NCBI GenBank assembly: GCA_016712505.1
Contig: JADJQY010000008.1
Location: forward strand, 310,001-374,000
Reading direction: 5' to 3'
Length of the DNA: 64,000 bases
Origin: Candidatus Eiseniibacteriota bacterium
Lineage (GTDB): Bacteria > Eisenbacteria > RBG-16-71-46 > CAIMUX01
The position numbers and the translations under genes are program-made. A model generated the notes under the pieces. The model did no database searches. It saw nothing but the letters and a program-made list of their open reading frames with translations, and had not been told where the DNA came from. Positions 28,501 through 39,155 of the stretch are shown here, piece by piece (the first letter of the stretch is position 1; the number at the start of each line of letters is the position of its first letter).

Positions 28501-31500
28501 CGGCATGCCGGGCGATCCGGACGACCACCAGGGTCAGGTCGTGTTCATCCACGACCGCACCAATCCTGAGGTCGACGGCATCCTGGCGTTCGACGACGAC
28601 AACCGTCCGCTGGTTTGCGATCGCGTGAGCCCGCAGGAGAGCTACAACCTCGTCGCGCAGATCAACGACGATCCGTTCACCGACCTGAACATCCTCGCGG
28701 TGCGGAACGCGCTGTTCCAGTACTCGCCGAACGGTGGCCAGGCGTGGATCGACATCTCCGATTCAGGGCCGACCAACGACGGCGGCTTCCTCGTGTCGTG
28801 GGAGCCGGTGAACGGCGAAACCGACGGCTACGACAACGACGCCGACGGACTCTGGGACGAGGAGGATGAGCGGATCTACACCGCTCAGATCCGCGTCGTG
28901 GCGTTCGACGACGGTAACAACTCCAGCTACTCGGACCGTCAGACCCCGCCCGTGGTCTGGTCGATCACCGTCGACGCAGCCGAGCCGACCGCGGCCCTGA
29001 GCAGCCCGCTCAACGGTCAGGTCTTCGGCTTCGATCAGGCGATCACCATGGCCGGTACGGCCAATGGCGATTGGCTCCCGACCTCGGGAACCAACGACAT
29101 CGACCACGCCCGCTTCCAGGTCCGCATCGGTAGCGATACCGGTCAGATCTACTACGTCGATAACTCGGGTGGCCACGCGGGCTACTACGACAACGGAATC
29201 GACGAACTGTGGGCGGATGTCGACGCGGATGACGAGTTTAGCGACAGCGATGCTCCGCTCTACCCGGGTGTGGACGGTGGCTTCGAGGAGCCGAACGGTT
29301 CGAGCGCGCAGTTCTGGCTCGACCTGGATCCGACTCCTCAGGACAACGGCGACTTCCCGCGGCTCGATGAGCCGAACAACGGGGCCGAGTACCGCCTCTC
29401 CTGGACTCCGAACGACTACGCCTTCGCGCGTGGCTACATCGACGACAACCCGATCTGGCAGGTGGACGAGTACGTCCGCGGTCGCATGCTGACCACGGAC
29501 TGCGCCGGGAACGAGGACACCGACAACGATGGCTACAATCCGCCGTTCGTCGTGTTCCTCCTGAACGACGACACCACTCCGCGTGCCTACATCACCGTGG
29601 TTGACGACGAGGTGATCGATGCGGTGGAGGTTCTCCCGATCCAGGCCCGCGATGCGGTTGAGATCGAGGGTACCGTCGGACCGAACTTCTACCAGCTCGT
29701 GCGCGTCCAGGTTTACATGGAGGCGAACGGCGTCGAGACCCTGATCGGTATCGATTCCGATTCGGACGTCTACCTGGATGGCGCCTTCGATCTGAGCTGG
29801 GACGCCGAGGGCCTGGCCGAGGGCGTGTACACGCTCTTCGCCACCACGGTCGACGAGGATGGCAACGAAAGCGACCACGCGTCGGCGGCGCGCGTCAGCG
29901 TCCGTATCGACCGCACCGGTCCGGCTGTTGTCTACAACGTCGATGGCTCACTCTTCGACGGCTTCGTGGTTACCGAGACCTACACCGACGACGGCGTCGC
30001 CGATCAGAGCAGCCTGGTGATCCATCCGGATCCGAGCACGGGCGACGTGCTCTTCCAGGTGGCGACCACCGCGACCGACGTTGAGTCGATCGTGCTGCAG
30101 TGGCGCTACGCGAGCGACCCGGCCGGCCTCTGGCGGGACGGTGGCTCGCTGCTCGACGACGGCTCGTCGTTCGACTACGAACCGAACTTGAACTACGCGG
30201 CTGGTGGTCAGACCTTCCTGGTCTGGCGTCTCCACGTCGAGGACTTCGCGGACAACGTCTTTGAAGAGGGCGTGATGGAGTTCCGCGGTCTTGCGACCGA
30301 CGAGGCCGGCAACACGAACGCGCTGCAGACCGACTGGGCTGCGGCCACGGTCGATGCTTCGGATCCGACGCTGTTTGACTGGAACGACGACTCCCCGACC
30401 AACCAGGTCGAGGTCGGATCCACGACGCACTTCGAAATCTCGCTGCAGGACCTGGACTACACGGATGTGATGGATGCCCAGCTCTGGTACCGGAACGTCA
30501 CGGACGACGGGGAGTGGACGCTCTTCGGAGCGGACACCGATCTGGTCGGCCACGACATCGATACGGATCACGGTTCCTGGATCGCGGAGTTCGATTGGGT
30601 GGCCCCGACCTTCGTGGTCCACGACACCCAGTACGAGTTCCAGGTCAAGGCCTGGGATTCCGCCTGGAATGACGCGACCTTCTCGCATCCGAACGAGGTC
30701 GTGATCACGGTCGAGGACAACGCCTCGCCGGATCGCACCAAGATCGTGATGATCGCGGGTGAGGTCGATGTCACCGACGACGGCTGCGAGAAGCGGCCCG
30801 ACGGTACGAACGAAACTCTGATCGAAGAGAACGACGACGTGTTCATCGACGTGAACACGGATGACGTCTACACCGCGGGGGTCGACATCCTCATCAGTGA
30901 GGGTGAGAACTCCGGCGTGTTCTGCCCGACCGAGGAGACCATCGGTGCCGCGTGCAACGTTTGGCCGCGGTCGGTCACCGAGAGCTACCTGAGCGATGCG
31001 AACGCCCGGAACGAGGCCCGTGTGGCCCGCACCGTGACGATCGTGGGGCGCACCCAGGCGGATGACGACGGCATCGATGCCGGCATCGCCTTCGTGACCT
31101 TCATCGCGCAGCGGCTCGACGATCAGGGCAACGTTGTCGAGACTCTCGAACTGGGCAAGGACGAGTACGCTCCGTTCTTCCCGCTCTACTACTGGCACCT
31201 GACCTGGGACACCGAGGCTGTGGACATCAGCGGTAACCGGCTCTATCCGGATGGCCGCTATCGTCTCGGAGCCTGGGCCGTCGACCAGGAAGGCAACGTC
31301 GAGGACGTCAACTCGCTCGATCTGACCGCCGCGATCATCGTGGTGGACAACGAGCAGCCGGCGACGCAGATGGATGCCAACGCTGCGACCAACGACGTCG
31401 AGAAGACGGTCACGGCTCAGCGCAACAGCATGTTCACGCTCTTCGCTCGCACGCTGGCGCCGGGCAGCAATGCCGTCGTCAACGACGAGGACGACACCGT

Positions 31501-34500
31501 TACCTTCTGGTACAAGCGCTCCCGCGACCTCAACATGGAGGATTCGTGGAAGATGGTGCCGGAGGGTGCGGGCTTCGACGATGAGGACGGTAATCCGGAT
31601 GAGACCCGGCCGTACTCCTTCGACGTCAACCTTGGCGAGCTGACCGACCCGACCGACGAGGTGAACAACCCGCCGCTCGCGGTTGGTGAGAGCTACGACT
31701 TCGTGGCGAGCGCCAGCGACCCGAACTGCAACGAGATCTCGAACGTGGAAACGTTCGCGGACGATGCGGTGAGCGGCGTCGGCACGCGCTACCTGTCGAT
31801 CAACATCATTGACACCATCGCCCCGTGCCTCGAGATCACCGAGCTGGCGCGGAAGCATGGTGACACCGATCCGATCATCAACCCGAGCCGGGTGCATGCG
31901 CAGGACCTGGAGTACATCACGGCGAAGCTCCTGAGCGGCGATCGCGACCTCGACCATGTCGAGTTCGTCTACCGTCAGCAGGGGACCAGCACGTGGAACC
32001 TGATCGACGCGACCCTGACCGGTGACGAGTCCGGAGTGACCTGGAACCTCGGCGAGTGGGACCTCCGCACGCTGACCCAGAACACCTGGTACGAAGTCGC
32101 CGCGGTCGGTGTCGACAACGTCGGTAACGTCTGCGCGACCCCGGACATCGTCGAGATCTACGTCGACTACGAGTCGCCGCTTACGACCTGGGTCCGTCCG
32201 ACCCCGGGCGTCTGGTGCGACCCGAGCGAGCTGAGTGCCGGCCGTGAAATCGACCTGGTCGTCCAGGTTGACCGCGGTACGAACAACCAGCACGACGACG
32301 TCTGGAACGTGATCTGGGAGGTGAAGGCGAGCGACCAGGACTCCACCGAGTGGGCGTCCGTCTCGTCCGAGAGCTTCACCTACGACGATGCGAACAACAG
32401 CTACGGCAGCACGTTCGACCTTGAGGATCTCGCGGACGAGTTCAGCACCGCGTGCTCGAGCGCCTCGACCCTGTGGGACATGCGTGTCCGCGTCCTCGAT
32501 CAGGCCGGCAACGAGTCGGTCCTCTGGTCGTGGAAGAACGTGGTGGACTTGACCGCGCCGAACTCGGTGCAGATCTCGAACATCAGCTGGGAGGGTGACG
32601 ACGTCACCCAGGATCCGTTCGACGGTTCGCAGTACACGGATGTGACGGCGGGTACCCGCGTCGCGATCTACGGTACGGCGAAGGACGACGAGCCCTGCAT
32701 CCCGGCCGAGCTCGAGACCGGCATCTCGGTCATGAAGTTCCAGGCGGCGTTCGACATCGGCCAGGACGGCGATGCCAACGACGGCGAGATCTGGCGTGAC
32801 CTCGGCACCCTGGCCTACGACTCGCCGGACTTCGGCGATCCGTCGGCGGTAAGCGATTCGGTCCTGTGGAACACGACCGGTCTGTCGGAAGGCCAGTACT
32901 TCGTGCGCGTGGGCGCCAAGGACGAGTGCCAGAACCCGGTTGGCGACTACGCCTGGTCGGCTGCGGCGAACGTCCGCATCACCGATCAGACCCCGCCGAT
33001 CGCCTGGGTCTCGTGCTGGGACAGCGACCTGCAGCCGCACGGCGTCAATCCGCCGACCCTGACCACGCTCTACGCGCTGAGCGAGAGCGATCCGGACATC
33101 GAGGATGTGCAGTTCCAGTACAACGTCCGCTCGGAAGGCGAGAGCACTCCGGCCGGCGAGTGGATCAACATCGGTCTGCCGGATTTCCAGGACGGCGAGG
33201 GCACGCCCACCACGGACGTTCTCTGGTCGACCACGATCGAGCTGAACAACTTCGAGGACGGCCAGCAGCTCTGGCTACGTGCCCTGGCGCGCGACGAGGC
33301 GGGCAACCGCTTCGGCGACAACGCCGAGGACGTGGTACCGGTGCTGGCGGCCAAGGTTGTCCGTCTGGCGGATGGAACGATGACTCTCGAGGCCGAGCGC
33401 TCCTCTGCGCAGCAGGGTGGCAGCGAAGTTGTCGAGGACGTCAGCCTGCAGATCGAAGCGATCACGCCGCAGAACGACGAGGAACCGCAGATCATCGTCA
33501 CGGTCAAGATGGCGCGCGTGGACGTGATCCCGCAGATCGTCATCCTGAACGAGACGGCCCTGCTGTTCGACTACCCGTCGTTCGACGACCCCGAGATCAT
33601 CAGTGAGGAGAACGGCGATCTGCGTCGCAGCCTCAACGATCCGACGGTCTGGCGCTTCGAGATGGAAGACATCGACCGCCAGGACGACTGCAAGAACTGG
33701 AAGATCTGCATCACCGGGTTCGACGGCGTGACCGGCACGACCCAGTGGGTGGACATGAACGGCACGGCATTCTACGAGTACCCGGTCGACGAGGAAGTCG
33801 GCACGAACGGGACCGTGGCGCTCGATGCCTACAGCCTGACTCCGGGCGTGGAAGTGACCGTCGGTACGGGTGCGGTGAACGAGGAGGACTGCCTGTTGGT
33901 CAGCCCGACTTACGCTCCGCTCGCCTCGCACCAGCAGTCTTCGACCATGAACCCGGTGGCGGGTACGGCCTATCATCTCGAGCTGCTCAACGTCTTCGGA
34001 ATCGACAACGGTGACTTCAACCGTGGGTACGAGCCGGAGGTGGTGATCCACTACTCGGACGCAGCCGTTGCGGCAGCGATCGAGGGTACGCCGGCGACTG
34101 AGGCCTCGTTGGAGGTCCGTCGCTGGAATCCGAATCACCAGAACGGTGACGGCACCGAGGGTGCGTGGGTCGCGACCGGCATCACGCACATGCACGTGAA
34201 CCCCGAGGCCAACGAGGTCAGCTTCCGGGTGGACAACCTCCACTGGACGTATGACATCGACGGCGACACGGATAGCGATACGGACGGCAATACCGAGCCG
34301 AAGAATCGCGGAGGCGGAGAGGGCGCCGGCAGCACCGGCAACGTCTTCCAGATTGTGGCCGAGACCGGCAACGGTCCTGTCACCTTCGCGAGCTTCTGGC
34401 CCACTAGCCCGTATGTGAGCGACATCTGGACCGATCCGACCCCGGAGACGGTTGCGTATCTCAAGGACCAGGGCGGTCAGCCGATCGACCCGCAGTCGGT

Positions 34501-36046
34501 CGAAGTTCTGATCGACGGCGAGTTCTGGGCCACGTGGTACCTGACCTCGGACGAGGAAGAGGATCTCGACTGCACGGACGGCGCTGACGCCGACACCCTG
34601 GATGACGACTGCGGCTACGAGGCGGACTACCGCCGCGGCAGCACGGTTGCTTACCTCCAGTGGGTCAACGCGCAGCACACGGTCATGGAACTGCGGTACG
34701 ACCACAGCACGGATCGCCGTGACTGGCTGACCGACGGTGACCACACCATGACTGTCCGGTACATGCCGGCGGACGGCAGCGACCAGTGGATCGAGGCTAC
34801 GACCAACTTCAACGTTGACCGTACGTCGCCCTACATCGCGTTCGACGGCGGCTGGGTGGACAACCCGCGGCTGATCGGTCTGGCGGGTTACATGAACCCG
34901 GCGGATGAGCGCCTGCAGGTGAAGATGTACGACGGCGGCTCCGGTATCCTCTTCAAGCACAACCGTGGTGGTGACGGCTACGACGACGACTTCGGCGTCA
35001 AGTACGACCTCTGGTTGGTGGATGGCGAGGATGACCAGAACGACATCGACGAGATCGAGGAGCGCGTGCTTCTCCACCAGGGTACGGCGGATGAGCTGGC
35101 CCCGTGGATCGAGCCCAAGCTCGAGGACTACATCCCGGCCTCGGATACCTTGACGGTTCCGGTTCCGGTTGTGGGCGGCGGCGCCATCAAGAACGGCGAC
35201 GTGCTCGAGATCGTCTGGTACAGCGACAAGTACATCGAAGCGAACAACGACGGTCCGGGCTTTGGCTGTGACGTCGACACGATGGTGGTCAACGGACACG
35301 ACATTCTGGTCTACGGAATGGAGTGCACCTACGACTCCTACTCGCAGGAGATGCACATCTACAACACCGGCGTGATGGACTGGGCTGGTAACAGCGGCAG
35401 CCGCTACGTCGAGCAGCGCTTCATCGTGGACATGGCTCCTCCGGTCTGCACGGTCGTCAGCCCCGCGGCTACGGTCGAGCCGGACGGTGACCTGCACATT
35501 GAAGTCACGCTCGATGACGGCGACGGCGCTGGCATCGATCCGTCGAGCATCACGGTCGTTGTCCGCGACCCGAACGGCGATGAGGTCGAGATCGAGGACC
35601 TGACCATCACTGAGGACGGCATCACCGGACACATCTCTGGTCCGCTGGTCCGCGGTGAGTACGAGGTCAAGGTCACGTCGACCGACAAGCTTGGAAACAA
35701 GTGCGTCACGACCCGCACCGTCCGTGTCGAGTCCGCGATCCTGACCATGACCGAAGCGATGGCCTATCCGAACCCGTTCGATCCGGCCGAGGCCAACGCC
35801 AAGATCCACTTCAGCCTGAGCAAGACGTCCGACGTCACCGTGAAGGTCTACGACTGGAACGGAAACTTCGTCACGACGTTGGCTGCCAACCAGTCCATGG
35901 GCGGCGGCGCGCACAGCATCGAGTGGGGCGGTGAAGCCTCGGATGGTACGGACCTGGCGAATGGAACCTACATTGCGCGGGTCACGGCCACCGACGGTAA
36001 GAGGACCGAAGAGGCCAACCTCAAGGTCGTCCTCTGGCGTGAGTAA
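19516..36046 (+). CDS. Giant secreted Ig-repeat/calcium-loop surface protein with C-terminal FlgD-Ig-like domain (one apparent frameshift)
   Basis: About 5,500 residues when a single +1 indel near 23,027 (extra G in CCGGGTA) is corrected; both halves share composition and repeat type. ATG 19516 has GAGGAGG eight bases upstream and starts a signal peptide (hydrophobic VFFSVLLLALGLPMLGI, likely cut near AQA). The body is rich in Asp/Asn and holds many Ig-like repeats of the form 'V.F.Y...G..W ... W.T..L..G.Y.VRA.A.D..GN'. EF-hand-type loops occur (DLDDSGTIEDGE at 22,231; DENGNGQFDVGE at 22,357), as does a PPC-like domain (about 26,110-26,480). The C-terminus (about 35,750-36,046) is AYPNPFDP...SDGTDLANGTYIAR, a FlgD-Ig/type IX-like tail. 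Arg and Gly codons favour CGT/CGC and GGT/GGC, unlike neighbours, suggesting high expression. Function unknown: adhesin, filament or S-layer-like protein. Confidence 0.85.
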
Positions 36047-36057
36047 TCGAGTCCGAA

Positions 36058-36083
36058 GGGGAGGCGCCTCCGGGCGCCTCCCC
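36058..36083 (+). other. Perfect 11-bp hairpin between the giant gene and the OmpA-fusion gene
   Basis: GGGGAGGCGCC pairs perfectly with GGCGCCTCCCC around a TCCG loop, 12 bases after the stop codon. There is no T-run, so it may be a 3' RNA stabiliser or partial terminator that sets the ratio of the two products. Confidence 0.7.
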
Positions 36084-36138
36084 GGAAGCTCGAACGCACG
36101 ACTGAGAATCGAACAGGGTTCAACAAGGAGGTAGGGAG

Positions 36139-37791
36139 ATGTTTGGAGTGAAGCGCGGCACCCTGCCAATGGCCATCTCGGTCTCGGCAATGGTGCTCCT
36201 TCCGACCCTCGGCTCGGCGACCTTGAGCCTGGCTGGAGAGAACGGAGGGGAGAGTTCCAGTAACCGGAACGCTCCGTACCTGCGCGCTGGAGCTGGCGCC
36301 CGTGCCTTGGGCATGGGTGGCGCCTTCGTCGGCGTGGCGGACGATGCGACCGCTGCGTACTGGAACCCGGCGGGTCTCGCCTGGCTGAACGGGTGGGAAC
36401 TGACCGGCATGTACACCGCGGGCATGAATGTTGACCGCGGGCACAACTACGTCTCGATCGCTCGCAATTCGTACTGGGGTGCCTACGCGGCGCAGTGGAT
36501 CAACGCGGGCACGCGGGATATCGAGCAGCGCAAAGAGGATGGCACGTACGTCGGAGATTTCGATTTCTCGGACAACGCGCTCTCTCTGTCGCTGGCCAAG
36601 CAGTTCGATGTGTTCTCGGCCGGTCTGACGGGTAAGTACCTCCGTCAGTCGATCGGAGCCAACGTGAACAGCGACGACGCTGTGAACGGCTTTGGTCTCG
36701 ATCTCGGCGCCGGACTCCTCCTGACCGACTACGCGCGCCTGGGCATCGCCGTCCAGAACGTGGCGGGCAAGCTCGGTTCGGTCGACAAGGTGAACGACAT
36801 TCCGGCCACCCTCCGTGCGGGTATTGCCCTCATGCCGATGGACGGTTTGACCACCGCCTTCGACGTGGAGAAGACCCGTGACGAGGATGACTATCGGTTC
36901 CACGCCGGAGCCGAGTACGCCCTGATGATGAACAACACCATCGGCACCGCCTTTCGGGTCGGCCTGAACCACGACAAGTTCGCGGGCGGCGTCGGCCTGA
37001 AGGTGGACTTCCTGCGCTTCGACTACGCCTACGTGGTCGAGCCGCAGAGCTTCCTCGACGAGAATCACCGGTTTGGCGTCAGCCTCCGGTTCGGCGAGGA
37101 AGAGCGGATGATGGTTCGGTCGTCGGGCGATCGGGACGGCGACGGAATCTCCGACTCGATGGATCAGTGTCCGGATCAGCCCGAGGACTTCGACGGCTTC
37201 TCCGACGCTGACGGTTGCCCGGACCCGGACAACGATGGTGACGGCATCGCCGACATGAACGACGACTGCCCGAACCAGGCCGAGGACATGGACGGATTCC
37301 AGGACTCGGACGGTTGCCCGGACCCGGACAATGACGGCGACGGCATTCTGGATCGGAACGACAAGTGTCCGAACCAGGCCGAGACGTTCAACAACTTCGA
37401 GGACACCGACGGTTGCCCGGATGACGGCCAGTCTTCCAATGGCTACAACTGCCTGCCGCCGGTGGCGTACATCAACTTCAAGTTCGCGACGGCGGAGATC
37501 AGTGGAGCGGACCCGATTCCGGTTCTGGAAGAGGTTGCCCGCTACATGAAGGAGCACCCGGAGGTTCGGGTGAAGATCACCGGCCACACCGACAACATCG
37601 GTGCGGACGCCTCGAACGAGAAGCTGTCGATGCGCCGGTCGGAGGCGATTCGTGATTACCTTGTGCGCAAGGGCGTGTCCTCGGACCGCTTCGTGCTCGA
37701 CGGTAAGGGCGAGGCTGCCCCGATCGATACCAACGACACCGACCTCGGTCGGGCTCGCAACCGCCGCATCGAGTTCACCTGCTTGAAGTAG
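36139..37791 (+). CDS. PorV-like outer-membrane barrel fused to thrombospondin type-3 repeats and an OmpA domain
   Basis: A 550-residue envelope protein. After a signal peptide, residues about 45-330 resemble PorV/UPF0164-type barrels (PYLRAGAGARALGMGGAFVG, DDATAAYWNPAGLAWL). Residues about 333-430 are thrombospondin type-3 calcium repeats, the core being a 33-residue unit encoded by 99-nt DNA repeats (DGCPDPDNDGDGI). Residues about 440-550 are an OmpA-C domain that binds peptidoglycan (ITGHTDNIGADASNEKLSMR, cut to ITGHTDNIG; final GRARNRRIEF). ATG 36139 follows AAGGAGG. It lies 92 bases after the giant gene and shares its codon bias, so it is probably co-expressed as an outer-membrane anchor or export partner. 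That role is inferred. Confidence 0.88.
   Translation: MFGVKRGTLPMAISVSAMVLLPTLGSATLSLAGENGGESSSNRNAPYLRAGAGARALGMGGAFVGVADDATAAYWNPAGLAWLNGWELTGMYTAGMNVDRGHNYVSIARNSYWGAYAAQWINAGTRDIEQRKEDGTYVGDFDFSDNALSLSLAKQFDVFSAGLTGKYLRQSIGANVNSDDAVNGFGLDLGAGLLLTDYARLGIAVQNVAGKLGSVDKVNDIPATLRAGIALMPMDGLTTAFDVEKTRDEDDYRFHAGAEYALMMNNTIGTAFRVGLNHDKFAGGVGLKVDFLRFDYAYVVEPQSFLDENHRFGVSLRFGEEERMMVRSSGDRDGDGISDSMDQCPDQPEDFDGFSDADGCPDPDNDGDGIADMNDDCPNQAEDMDGFQDSDGCPDPDNDGDGILDRNDKCPNQAETFNNFEDTDGCPDDGQSSNGYNCLPPVAYINFKFATAEISGADPIPVLEEVARYMKEHPEVRVKITGHTDNIGADASNEKLSMRRSEAIRDYLVRKGVSSDRFVLDGKGEAAPIDTNDTDLGRARNRRIEFTCLK
37210..37420 (+). repeat. 99-bp in-gene repeats encoding TSP3 units
   Basis: The sequence GACGGTTGCCCGGA recurs at 37,210, 37,309 and 37,408, exactly 99 bases apart. 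The repeats encode the acidic DGCPDPDNDGDG-type units of the linker between the barrel and OmpA domains. Confidence 0.85.
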
Positions 37792-37849
37792 GTAGGCACG
37801 ATGCCTTCGGGTTGCGCAGGCTCGTAAGAGAGGCGCGTGACTGAGCGAG

Positions 37850-37884
37850 AGAGCCGGGAGTGGATGACACTCCCGGCTCTTTTG
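37850..37884 (+). terminator. Strong rho-independent terminator
   Basis: AGAGCCGGGAGT pairs perfectly over 12 bp with ACTCCCGGCTCT around a seven-base loop and is followed by TTTTGT. It closes the giant-protein/OmpA-fusion transcription unit. Confidence 0.92.
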
Positions 37885-38177
37885 TATGTCCGGGCACTGG
37901 GTCGTACCAGGGCGGGGTTGTGCCACTCCGGAATGAGACCCCGGTTCGTTCCTGGTCGGAACGAACTACCCCCCTCGTGCAACATGCAGGGTGCACGGTG
38001 ACCTGCACGCCGACCATGCGCGATGCCGCGTCGGTAGGCGGCGCGCCACCCCACCCAGTTGTAACCTGTTGCAAGGAGTAAACTTGATGTCGACGCCGGC
38101 ATGGCACGAGAAGTGCGGGAAGCGGGGGAGTGCGTTGGTTGAAGCCTGTGGGTCCGGTCTCGGATGGAGGTTCAGGA
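37885..38177 (+). other. Leader region of the pilin-like gene
   Basis: Between the terminator and the pilin-like gene lies a perfect 9-bp hairpin, GTTCGTTCC/GGAACGAAC (37,944-37,966, five-base loop), and a second inverted pair TGCAGG/CCTGCA near 37,990. An SD-like AAGGAG precedes an ATG at 38,087 in another frame. No known riboswitch or sigma-54 site was recognised. Confidence 0.45.
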
Positions 38178-38582
38178 ATGCTGTCGAGCGGCCAACCAAA
38201 CCTCCGGGGCCACCGGTGCCGCGACAGACGGGGCTTCACCCTGATCGAGCTGATGGTGGTCGTCGTCGTCATCGGGATCCTGGTCACGATTGCGATTCCG
38301 AATGTCAAGAACGCCGCGGATCGAGCCCGGCGGGGCTCGTGCCTCTCGAACCAGCGGCACCTCGTTGCGCAGGCCACGCTCTATGTGATTGATCAGCGGA
38401 TCGAGGAGGCTACCTTCGGTTGCGGGGATCTATTCGACAACGGTTACTGCACGGAGAAGCTGAGCGAGTGCCCCGCGAGTACTTTTCTGGACCACGACGA
38501 CTATGAACTGGTGGTGGTCGACGGCGTGGTCACGGATGTCGGCTGCATGATCGAGCCGGATGAGCACGTCTGGGATCCGTAG
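38178..38582 (+). CDS. Type IV pilin-like/pseudopilin protein
   Basis: A 134-residue protein with a prepilin peptidase site, RRG^FTLIELMVVVVVIGIL, preceded by a basic 19-residue leader. It has the Glu at position +5 of the mature form and the typical alpha-helix NVKNAADRARRGSCLSNQR. The short C-terminal domain has several Cys (GCGDLF, GYC, SEC, VGC) that may form disulfides. ATG 38178 follows GGAGGTTCAG; the frame is open to 38,130. It is an orphan: no pilB, pilC, pilD or pilT gene is nearby. It could be a minor pilin, a type II secretion pseudopilin, or a structural pilin of the surface system upstream. Confidence 0.85.
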   Translation: MLSSGQPNLRGHRCRDRRGFTLIELMVVVVVIGILVTIAIPNVKNAADRARRGSCLSNQRHLVAQATLYVIDQRIEEATFGCGDLFDNGYCTEKLSECPASTFLDHDDYELVVVDGVVTDVGCMIEPDEHVWDP

Positions 38583-38771
38583 GAGACTCCCGGACCCTGT
38601 CCTTGCCTCATCCCTCGGCCCCAAGTGCCCCCGCGGGGCCTTGAGGAGCCCCCGGACCGCCCGCCCCCCGTACCTGCTCTTCCCCGACCTCGAGCGGGTT
38701 TCTTCCCTCCCCCAATTGACAACCCCACGCGATGCTCGTCATCCTCCGGTGAACCAGGAGGCGCGTTCGCG

Positions 38772-39155
38772 ATGGCGGCAGATTCAGTCCGACGAAATGG
38801 CAGGGCCTGTCCGCAGTGCGGGCTCCTGTTCCTCGTCTGGCCGCCTGAGGGATGTCCGCAGTGCGGAGAGAAGGAGCTCGGCGACGGCACCCGCCCCACC
38901 GAGTGGGTGCGGCTGCACTCCTGTCCGGATGAGTGGACCGCGCTACGGATCCAGGCCGAGCTCGCCGGCCAGGGCATCGACTGCTGGCTGCGCTGGATGG
39001 GGGTTCCGGGGTATCCTGGACTGATCGGGCTCAACTCCGTACAGTGGGGCTGGGTGCTGGTCGATCGCGAGGACGAGGAGGCGGCGCGGGAGGTCCTTCA
39101 CGCGATCCTCCTCGTGGCTGAGCCAGACCCGGTGGGAAAGGACGAATCCACATGA
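38772..39155 (+). CDS. Zinc-ribbon plus DUF2007-like protein
   Basis: A 127-residue cytoplasmic protein. Two CPQCG motifs (about residues 12 and 27) make a zinc ribbon. The remainder (WVRLHSCPDEWTALRIQAEL ... VDREDEEAAREVL) resembles the small DUF2007 'signal-transducing' fold, in which one region averages over sub-unit identity ('e.eA..ir..Le..GI'). Exact function is unknown. ATG 38772 follows AGGAGG; the frame is open to 38,625 with a Pro-rich, unlikely N-terminus. The stop overlaps the next start (ATGA), tying it to the riboflavin operon. Confidence 0.7.
   Translation: MAADSVRRNGRACPQCGLLFLVWPPEGCPQCGEKELGDGTRPTEWVRLHSCPDEWTALRIQAELAGQGIDCWLRWMGVPGYPGLIGLNSVQWGWVLVDREDEEAAREVLHAILLVAEPDPVGKDEST

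Noticed and set aside
22997..28552. 1,851-codon minus-strand frame within the giant gene
   Set aside because: It is antisense to the repeat region. Its V/R/D-rich, repetitive composition follows from GAC/GTC-type codons on the coding strand, and it has no domain signature.
37210..37420. CRISPR-like 99-bp repeats
   Set aside because: They are in-frame coding repeats for thrombospondin type-3 units.
38087..38392. Separate small gene starting at ATG 38,087
   Set aside because: Despite a good SD, its translation past the first ~30 residues is antisense-like and overlaps the clear pilin gene; kept only as a possible leader ORF.
38583..38771. FMN riboswitch upstream of the rib operon
   Set aside because: No sequence resembling the conserved FMN element could be found; a TTGACA at 38,716 lacks a good -10.
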